10,845 bases of DNA from Pavlovales sp. CCMP2436 (lineage: Eukaryota > Haptophyta > Pavlovophyceae > Pavlovales), in contig MU631586.1 of the NCBI GenBank assembly GCA_026770615.1, forward strand, positions 9,474 through 20,318, given 5' to 3'. The notes beneath the pieces are model-generated. The model saw nothing but the letters and a program-made list of their open reading frames with translations. It was not told the DNA's origin and searched no databases. Shown here one piece after another: positions 1-4,810 of the stretch. The number at the start of each line of letters is the position of its first letter. The stretch's first letter is position 1. Made by a program: the position numbers and the translations under genes.

Positions 1-288
1 CCAAGCCAGCGCAGCCGACTAAGGCACGCAGCAGGCAATGGGCGACGCAGCGCTCAGACCAGCAAAACATTCAGAACAGTCAGACGCCAGCTTGAATCCC
101 TATCAGTCAATATAAGTATACGTCAAGGTGCGGGCACCGTACCATAGTGCCGTAAAATATAAGTATTTTCATTCATTTATAAGTATTTATTAGATTTTTA
201 TTAGATTTTTATTAGATATATATTACTTTTTATTAGATTTCTCAGGACTTTGGCGGCCGGTAGCGCCTTCACGACCGAGGGCGGCGGC
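1..288. other. Left-edge spacer with AT-rich 11-bp tandem repeat
   Basis: No coding region is supported here. The first 100 bases are mixed composition; from about 105 the sequence turns AT-rich with several copies of TATAAGTAT-like words. At 186-238 an 11-bp unit TTTATTAGATT repeats three times in register (starting at 186, 197 and 208), with a fourth copy at 229 after a degenerate stretch. From 241 the composition switches sharply to GC-rich, leading into the start of the next ORF. The repeat may be a promoter-side AT tract or a simple-sequence expansion; nothing in it allows a choice. Confidence 0.6.
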
Positions 289-639
289 ATGGCCTTGGGT
301 AGGGAAGGAGAAGAGGCCCATGTGACCTGTTGGGACTGCCCGAAATTTGCACACATCTTTCTTCGATTTTGTTTCTTAAAATATGGGCGAAAGCGAAAGG
401 TATACGCCCCTCCTTTTAAAAAATCTGATGAGGAAATCATAACCGAATTTTTTGAAACTAATCCTAAACTTGTATACGATTATGGTACGTTTGAATATTA
501 CAAAACGAAATATCCTAAATTATATAGTGGTGAATGGAAGGCTATGAGTGATAGATTTGCCGATCACAACATGGATTTAATTTCTTGGATTTGTTTTTTT
601 TGGGTCCTCCTCTTTATAACAATTACTTTGAAAAAGTAA
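289..639 (+). CDS. AT-rich 116-aa ORF with C-terminal membrane anchor, unknown
   Basis: The family is not recognised. The ATG at 289 sits in a good Kozak-like context (GGCGGCATGGCC). The first 25 codons are GC-rich and include a CWDC motif at about residues 23-26. From about base 360 codon choice becomes strongly A/T at third positions and protein-like: a charged stretch (KKSDEEIITEFFE), an aromatic stretch (YDYGTFEYYKTKYPKLY), then a C-terminal hydrophobic segment of about 17 residues (WICFFWVLLFITI) followed by Lys-Lys, as in tail-anchored proteins. The codon usage is unlike every recognised gene in the window, which suggests that the 3' part came from an AT-rich source such as an algal DNA virus or an organelle. 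The GC-rich 5' part may be host sequence joined by chance, so the true start could instead lie in an upstream exon. Confidence 0.45.
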   Translation: MALGREGEEAHVTCWDCPKFAHIFLRFCFLKYGRKRKVYAPPFKKSDEEIITEFFETNPKLVYDYGTFEYYKTKYPKLYSGEWKAMSDRFADHNMDLISWICFFWVLLFITITLKK

Positions 640-750
640 AGGAGGTGGCGTATACCTTCATTCCCGCCGTTTTTTATTTTTTTTGAAAATGGGGTTTATC
701 AATATGAGTTCGAGGGCGCCGCTGTAATATTCGAGGCCGCCCTCTGTGCG

Positions 751-966
751 ATGGACTTTCTCATTGCGTTCTCCGCGGGGGTGCTCGGCTACAAGTCGTA
801 CCTCGCCATGCAGAGGCACCCAGCCGACCGCCGCCTCACTGTGGACCACATCAAGCTGCGCAAGCCCGACGAACCCCTCACGCCGCTCCCCGATTGCAGC
901 AGCACCGCCGATCCACTCACGCAGCAGGCCGCACTCCACATCGTGGAGAGCGCCATCGCGCACTGA
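751..966 (+). CDS. 71-aa small membrane-anchored protein, unknown
   Basis: The ORF runs from an ATG at 751 to TGA. Residues 3-19 (FLIAFSAGVLGYKSYLA) form a hydrophobic N-terminal segment that could be a signal anchor; the rest is short and polar (DRRLTVDHIKLRKPDEPLTPLP). The family is not recognised. Its frame is the same as the 116-aa ORF upstream: after the TAA at 637-639 the frame stays open through 640-750 to the ATG, so the two could be parts of one transcript or of one gene interrupted by a stop. Codon usage is G/C-rich here, unlike the 3' part of the upstream ORF. An overlapping ORF in another frame (746-1045) is Arg/Ser-rich and looks like a shadow. It may be a small viral or transposon membrane protein, or chance. 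Confidence 0.35.
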   Translation: MDFLIAFSAGVLGYKSYLAMQRHPADRRLTVDHIKLRKPDEPLTPLPDCSSTADPLTQQAALHIVESAIAH

Positions 967-1011
967 GCCGAATGCGTCATCACGCCTTGGCAGCATGTGT
1001 ATTAATGTTAT

Positions 1012-1096
1012 GGGCGTCACGCCTTCTCTCGTATCTACGCCTTAAAAAAGTTAGATTCCCGGGCGTCACACCTTCTCTCATATCTGCGCCTTAAAA
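1012..1096. repeat. Two tandem copies of a 36-bp repeat
   Basis: Bases 1012-1047 and 1061-1096 are near-identical 36-bp copies beginning GGGCGTCAC and ending GCGCCTTAAAA or ACGCCTTAAAA. They differ at three positions, all A/G transitions, and the repeat period is 49 bases. The sequence lies just after the 71-aa ORF, so it may be a 3'UTR duplication. No coding function is seen. Confidence 0.75.
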
Positions 1097-1536
1097 TCCA
1101 TTTTAACACTTAGTCATATGTAGTACGGGACGATTCCGATAAATTGGCCGCCGTCGATCCACCGGACCGGCGGCTTCCCTATTCAACACCTATGCTTTTT
1201 TACACTACGACTTACTTATTAGGAAGACAGGCAGCAGTGGTCAGGCGAATCCAGTGTGTGGACTGACTCAGACAGTGAGCGCCCGGGTTGGCGGGCCTAC
1301 GCGGCATCATGCCACGACCGCGTCTCCTGTCGCAGGTGGAATGCGCCCTCAGCCCATGCCTCGGTGCCGTCGTCGTCCGCGCCGAAGTGTGCCGTTCCGC
1401 CGCCTCCGATGTTCTCCATTCGGGCGCCTGCGGGTCCTGTGGAGACCTGTCAGGTGACGGACGTTAATCTAGATATTTACACACGCAGAAACTTGAATAA
1501 CGGAAAACAATTCGCCCTTTCTATTTCCTATTGGGC
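1097..1536. other. Intergenic; possible unrecognised exon near 1231-1452
   Basis: No gene is firmly supported. A GC hairpin (arms 1147-1153 and 1168-1174) lies in the first part. From about 1231 one plus-strand frame is open and reads protein-like (WSGESSVWTDSDSERPGW, then CHDRVSCRRWN). It is preceded by a splice-acceptor-like GAAGACAG and followed by a donor-like CAG|GTGACG at about 1452/1453. No ATG begins it and no partner exon could be assigned, so this is only a candidate exon. The remaining bases show no structure that I recognise. Confidence 0.2.
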
Positions 1537-1560
1537 TCGGGGCTAGCTCCCTAGCCCCGA
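1537..1560. repeat. Perfect 10-bp stem with 4-nt loop
   Basis: TCGGGGCTAG (1537-1546) and CTAGCCCCGA (1551-1560) are exact reverse complements around the loop CTCC. The stem is strong enough to fold in RNA or as a DNA cruciform. It is not followed by a T tract, so a bacterial-type terminator is not supported. It is the first of a run of palindromes extending to 1850. Confidence 0.8.
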
Positions 1561-1706
1561 CCGACCTAGCGCCGAAGCGCGGACTATTGTACACTACGGT
1601 TGAGCGAGCCTGACCGCAGTCAGCCCTCGCGGCTGCTGCCCGCCCGTCATGTCCTTGACCTTGACACGTTCCGTGACCTCTGGATTGCTGAACATCACCC
1701 AAATTC

Positions 1707-1736
1707 CTGTTACGTAACAGCCCGTAATATTCGGGC
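1707..1736. repeat. 14-bp palindrome abutting a stem-loop with AATATT loop
   Basis: CTGTTACGTAACAG (1707-1720) is a perfect palindrome. Sharing its last base, GCCCG (1720-1724) and CGGGC (1732-1736) form a 5-bp stem around the loop TAATATT. On the minus strand the loop and flanking bases read GAATATTAC, which fits the NANTATTAC pattern at rolling-circle origins of CRESS DNA viruses. No Rep gene is visible nearby. Both structures lie inside an unrecognised open frame (about 1570-1797, plus strand) that has no ATG start. Confidence 0.6.
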
Positions 1737-1786
1737 GAATTGTTTTCCTGCTCTGTGGAAACTTGAAAATTGTGCGACCCTTCTGT

Positions 1787-1850
1787 ACTTTAATTAATTA
1801 AAGTGCGCAGCAGATTAATTTCGACAGTTTAAATGTTTAAACTTTAAAGT
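1787..1850. repeat. Three clustered AT palindromes
   Basis: ACTTTAATTAATTAAAGT (1787-1804) is a perfect 18-bp palindrome. AGTTTAAA/TTTAAACT (1826-1833 and 1836-1843, two-base spacer) is an 8-bp inverted repeat, and ACTTTAAAGT (1841-1850) is a perfect 10-bp palindrome that shares the ACTTTAA/TTAAAGT ends of the first. They lie about 190-260 bases upstream of the 260-aa gene and could be regulator-binding sites or the remnant of a mobile-element end. Confidence 0.75.
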
Positions 1851-1907
1851 CCACACGAAACAAAGTGGGTCAAACTCACAGCAAAGCGCGCGAGATGGTG
1901 AGCCACG

Positions 1908-1990
1908 CACGCGCGCGCACCCCCCTAGCGCGCGCCCACCCTTTACGCGCGCCACCCCAGACGCACGCCCACCTCCGACGCGCGCGGCCC
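1908..1990. promoter_or_regulatory. CpG-rich iterated motif block upstream of the 260-aa gene
   Basis: A loose motif of the form (A/G)CGC(G/A)CGCCCACC recurs about every 14-17 bases, at roughly 1913, 1928, 1945, 1961 and 1978. The third to fifth copies are each preceded by a short TTTA, CCAG or CTCCG spacer. The block lies 50-130 bases before the ATG at 2043, where a eukaryotic promoter or 5'UTR is expected. The regular spacing suggests an iterated protein-binding site. The low-complexity composition means simple-sequence drift cannot be excluded. Confidence 0.35.
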
Positions 1991-2042
1991 TCGCGTGCGC
2001 GTTCTACACTCACACGCCTTACTTACCAACGGCATCTCATCC

Positions 2043-2825
2043 ATGACCCTGCCACCTTCACATCAGGCGCATCTGCCCGTGCAGGACCTGCCCCACATCG
2101 GGAACGTCAAGAAGGGCGACACGGTATATTCTTATCGGTTCAGCATCCACCGCCACAAGGTAAAGACGGTGAAGTACGGCAATCAGCTCGAAGCGCGCCC
2201 TGTGTCTGACATCCTCGACGACGGCAGCATCGTCTCGAAGGGCAAGACCGACAAGACAAAGACTCTGACCTTCAGCAAGACCGCCATCGACATAAGCTAC
2301 GTAGAGGAGGGCGGTGTCGATATCCTCACCATCCCGATGGCCTTGCTCGTCCTCGAGATGGATGGCCAGTTGTTCAAGTATGACCCCATCGAAAAGCACC
2401 ACTCGATCGTGATCAACCAGGAGGCCGAGCTTACGGTCACCAACCCACGCGAAGTGCAGGCGATCTCCTTCCCCGCCACTGACGCAATCGCGGTTCCGGA
2501 AATCCTCGGAGGTGCGAGAGCGTCACGGGGCACGAAGATGGCGCATGAGCAAGGCGTCCTCCAAGGTGCCTTTATGGAGCAGGGCAAGACCATCCAGGGC
2601 ATGAACGACCTGCTCAAGTCCAACGCCGCCCTGCTCCAGACCAACGCGGATGCGGCTGCCTCCAAGGCGCGCACGGATGAGCTCGATTCGGAGACGCGGA
2701 TGTACGAGGCAAAAGCCAAGTCGGTTGAACTCGAGCTGCGGCTCGCGCAGTTCAACAAGGCGGCCAAGAAGGACGACGGGAGCGGGCCGTCGGGCGTGCG
2801 CAATGAGCCGCTCTACGATTACTGA
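2043..2825 (+). CDS. Intact 260-aa protein of unknown family
   Basis: The family is not recognised. The ATG at 2043 is the first in this frame; upstream extension would need a GTG. Residues 1-135 are rich in short beta-like stretches (DTVYSYRFSI, TLTFSKTAIDISYV, VDILTIPMALLVLEMD, HSIVINQEAELTVTN), and residues about 160-242 are predicted helical and probably coiled-coil (TKMAHEQGVLQGAFMEQ, SETRMYEAKAKSVELELRL). The C-terminus is polar and ends NEPLYDY. There is no signal peptide or membrane span and no catalytic motif that I can name. The frame is complete, codon choice is balanced rather than extremely GC-rich, and amino-acid composition is ordinary, so it looks like a real, conserved-type gene. 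A beta-rich head with a helical tail would suit a structural or adaptor protein, possibly of viral origin, but that is inference. Confidence 0.7.
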   Translation: MTLPPSHQAHLPVQDLPHIGNVKKGDTVYSYRFSIHRHKVKTVKYGNQLEARPVSDILDDGSIVSKGKTDKTKTLTFSKTAIDISYVEEGGVDILTIPMALLVLEMDGQLFKYDPIEKHHSIVINQEAELTVTNPREVQAISFPATDAIAVPEILGGARASRGTKMAHEQGVLQGAFMEQGKTIQGMNDLLKSNAALLQTNADAAASKARTDELDSETRMYEAKAKSVELELRLAQFNKAAKKDDGSGPSGVRNEPLYDY

Positions 2826-3218
2826 TCAATTGGATGATAGCGGCGCTTGAAGATAGACGAGAGAGAGAGAGAGCGGCTCATCACGGACAAGAGCGAAGTG
2901 TCTACTGCGCGAGCATACTTATACTAGATCAATACATGAACTATTATACAATTTTATTTTGTCGAGCTCAGTAAATATATCAGCTTGATTGACTCCTTAC
3001 TTACACAGCCAGACCCTCAGTCAGAGCCCCTCCCCCATTTATTTGCATGACATCATATTCCCCACTAATCTTGTTATTAAGAAGTGAGCCACGCTTTGAT
3101 TCTTTGCTTCCATCTATCTGTATATCGCGCGGGCAAATATCACCGAAGTTGGCTCGCTCTTCTGCGATGCGCGAAGACAAACTGCGTCGCGCCGAGCAGG
3201 CTGCGCCCGCCTGCGTGC
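2826..3218. other. Intergenic spacer with short GA microsatellite
   Basis: No gene is seen in the first part. A (GA)n run lies at about 2859-2873. AT-rich sequence around 2930-2975, including CAATTTTATTTTG, may hold the 3' end and polyadenylation region of the 260-aa gene. From about 3084 one frame is open and leads into the dUTPase-like fragment, but its first 45 residues are not recognisable. Confidence 0.4.
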
Positions 3219-3362
3219 ATCAAGCGGTTGATGAGCATGTCCGCGCTCGCGCCGAGCGGCCGCGTGAACCGCGCCTGTGCTGGGTACGATCTAAGAGCCT
3301 GGCGTGGGTACGGGAACCCCACTGGGTGCAGGGTGTCGCGGGCGATAAGAACGGCGCTTTTG
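3219..3362 (+). pseudogene. Probable N-terminal fragment of a dUTPase-like gene
   Basis: dUTPase hydrolyses dUTP to dUMP and pyrophosphate; trimeric dUTPases occur in cells, DNA viruses and some retroelements. Here one plus frame reads IKRLMSMSALAPSG, then AGYDL at 3279-3293, then RAWRGYGNPTGC. Trimeric dUTPases begin with a KxL...A..P...GS..AAGYDL..A......P pattern (motif 1), and the order and spacing fit: the Pro falls nine residues after AGYDL, as in well-known members. Motif 2 (RSGLA) and motifs 3-5 are absent downstream in all frames I checked; the frame runs out into unrelated sequence by about 3416. It is therefore a fragment, a decayed copy, or one exon of a split gene. The match is short and was made by eye, so chance is possible. 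Confidence 0.3.
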
Positions 3363-3466
3363 AGTTCGATAGAGGCTCCGTTTCTAAGCAAATTCATACA
3401 GAGTCGAGCGGAATAAATTATATGCAAACAATGCTTAAAATTTGCTTAAATTCTTATTGAAGGGCA

Positions 3467-3507
3467 CTAAAAAACTTTCACACTGGGGGCCTAAGAAACT
3501 TTCACAC
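3467..3507. repeat. 17-bp direct repeat, period 24
   Basis: CTAAAAAACTTTCACAC (3467-3483) and CTAAGAAACTTTCACAC (3491-3507) differ at one base. They stand immediately outside the left end of the foldback element at 3508 and overlap the left arm of a 19-bp inverted repeat (3481-3499). This probably reflects nested or repeated insertions of related elements. Confidence 0.7.
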
Positions 3508-4029
3508 ACAGTCATAGACTGGCATTAAGAAAGCTGGGAATCCGACTGGGGCCCAGTTTCTTTGGGTTTCTTAGGCCCCCAGTGGCAGTGAGGCCCAGTT
3601 TCTTAATTGCTGATCTGGCTCTGGCTGACCGGTAGTGAGGCTTAGTTTCTGAAATCCCCTTGTCTGTTATTTCTTAATTGCTTTAGGTGTTACTTTCTAG
3701 CCTTATGTCCACCCCCAGGTAATAAGGCCTAGCCCCACGTAAGTTATTATGAAGGATCAGAGACAGGGGCAGTGCAAGGGCTAGGGCTCGGGCAGGAGGG
3801 GCAAGGCTTGGACATGGGTTTAAGGACTAAATTTTCTACCCGACAAGACCGTCGGCCCCTGCAAATCCTCTCTTTAAAATATGAGAAATAAATCGCAAAA
3901 AAATTGAGGCAATTTTTTTTCGTTTTTAAGGTATCTTGTTATTTGTGGCCCAGTTTCTTCATTTTCTTCCAACAGCATTGAGGCCCAGTCTCTTAATGTC
4001 CAGCTTTCTTAATGCCCGCCTATGACTGT
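3508..4029. mobile_element. About 0.5-kb MITE-like foldback element, non-autonomous
   Basis: Thirty bases at 3508-3537 (starting ACAGTCATAG, ending AAGAAAGCTGG) are the reverse complement of 4000-4029 with two mismatches, so the segment has terminal inverted repeats. Inside, the motif GCCCAGT(T/C)TCTT occurs at 3551, 3593, 3948 and 3983, mostly near the ends, as do transposase-binding repeats in many MITEs. A 10-bp inverted repeat (AAAAAAATTG at 3897-3906 against 3910-3919) forms a hairpin within it. A 19-bp perfect inverted repeat (3481-3499 against 3566-3584) extends outside the left end, so the structure is compound. No transposase frame exists inside. Only a dinucleotide AC is shared immediately outside both ends, which is too little to call a target-site duplication or a superfamily. 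Confidence 0.65.
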
Positions 4030-4513
4030 ACAATACCTTTGTGGAGAATGAGAGACCCCCACTGAATACAAAATACTACTGATATGGATTCAAGCTGGTG
4101 CCTGACTGGCTTGAAAGTGACACATATATTAATGTAGGAAGGCTCTGGCTGGCGGTGTGACAAATCATCGATGTAAAAAATATTGTATTTCGTTAACGGT
4201 GAGTTGCAGAACGCGCCAAGTCCTTGCCAAGTCATCGCCACCGTCTATGAACTTCTATTATTCATTCCGCTCGAGCCTACCCCTCCTGCTCTTCGTAGCA
4301 TGGTAGACTGGCCCACGCCGACATACGCCTAGCGCGCCCCTACGCAGCGTGATTTTTCGCGGGTCGATATATGCACATACTAGTTGTACATTCGACGTCG
4401 ATCCGCCATCAGTAATTTAGTTACATTATTTTTAAACCAACTGAACTGTTATGCAGTGGCGCGCGTTCGAGCTCGGCGGTGGCCACGGACCAGTTTGCGC
4501 GCCTCGCCTTCCC
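4030..4513. other. Intergenic; no gene recognised
   Basis: The sequence changes from AT-rich to GC-rich. A 7-bp inverted repeat TTCAAGC/GCTTGAA (4089-4095, 4109-4115) and an imperfect 9-bp inverted repeat near 4360-4430 are the only structures noted. An ATG at 4451 opens a frame of 24 codons that runs up to the target-site duplication of the MITE at 4514; it may be a 5' exon of the Rdx gene, but this is unproven. The minus-strand ORF at 4020-4241 has no recognisable content. Confidence 0.4.
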
Positions 4514-4685
4514 GCGCAAGCCCCGGCTCTTAGAAAGCCCCGCAGGGCCCCCGGGGGCCCCGCCGGAGGCGCCTATGTGACTAACATATAACTAACTTGT
4601 CACATAGCCCGGGGGCCCACGGGGCCCCACGGATACCGCGAATAATCCCCGTACGTTACGCCTTTTCTAAGAGCCGGCGCAAGCC
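4514..4685. mobile_element. 153-bp MITE (MULE-like or introner) with 9-bp TSD
   Basis: Bases 4524-4536 (CGGCTCTTAGAAA) are exactly the reverse complement of 4664-4676, giving a 13-bp perfect terminal inverted repeat. Directly outside lie GCGCAAGCC at 4514-4522 and GCGCAAGCC at 4677-4685, a 9-bp perfect duplication (10 bp if one mismatch is allowed). The interior is itself palindromic: CTATGTGAC (4573-4581) pairs with GTCACATAG (4599-4607), flanked by G/C-run arms. Duplications of 9-10 bp are typical of Mutator-like elements. The right end contains CCTTTTCTAAG, which resembles a splice acceptor, and the left duplication contains GCAAG, which resembles a GC-type donor, so an introner is an alternative. 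No protein is encoded. Confidence 0.8.
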
Positions 4686-4712
4686 GCGTGCGGTGGCCCC
4701 GCCTGCGCCAAA

Positions 4713-4771
4713 GTAGGTGCAGCGCTGCATTTCAAATCCTGAAGTGCCGTTACAGTAGCTTTTTGCCTCAG
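4713..4771 (+). other. Possible 59-nt intron before the Rdx domain
   Basis: The sequence reads CCAAA|GTAGGT at the left and TTTTTGCCTCAG|ATC at the right, a fair donor and a good pyrimidine-rich acceptor. If removed, the frame beginning at 4772 (IVGGAELNQLSRA) joins in phase 0 to codons 4686-4712. However, the ORF is also open straight through this stretch in the frame of ATG 4811, so splicing is not required. It is a short intron, judged from sequence alone. Confidence 0.3.
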
Positions 4772-4810
4772 ATCGTCGGCGGAGCTGAGCTCAATCAGCT
4801 CAGCCGCGCG

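Noticed and set aside
1537..1560. Hairpin as a bacterial intrinsic terminator
   Set aside because: No T tract follows and the window is eukaryotic in character.
1865..2209. Plus-strand ORF overlapping the start of the 260-aa gene in another frame
   Set aside because: Starts with GTG and encodes Arg/Ala/His-rich low-complexity sequence from the CpG block; no motif.
2297..2803. Minus-strand ORF opposite the 260-aa gene
   Set aside because: Ser/Ala-rich with no motif; the plus frame has balanced composition and ordered secondary-structure patterns.
3140..3427. Minus-strand ORF and a second plus-frame ORF (3047-3460) over the dUTPase-like fragment
   Set aside because: Neither shows a family motif; only the frame with AGYDL has an alignment to a known protein.
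3506..4031. Dinucleotide AC flanking both ends of the 0.5-kb foldback element as a target-site duplication
   Set aside because: Two bases match too easily by chance and are not the TA expected for Tc1/mariner-type elements.
4440..4480. GTTCGA words (for example near 4465) as tRNA T-loops
   Set aside because: No acceptor stem, D-arm or anticodon arm could be folded around them; the same holds for other GTTCG words in the window.
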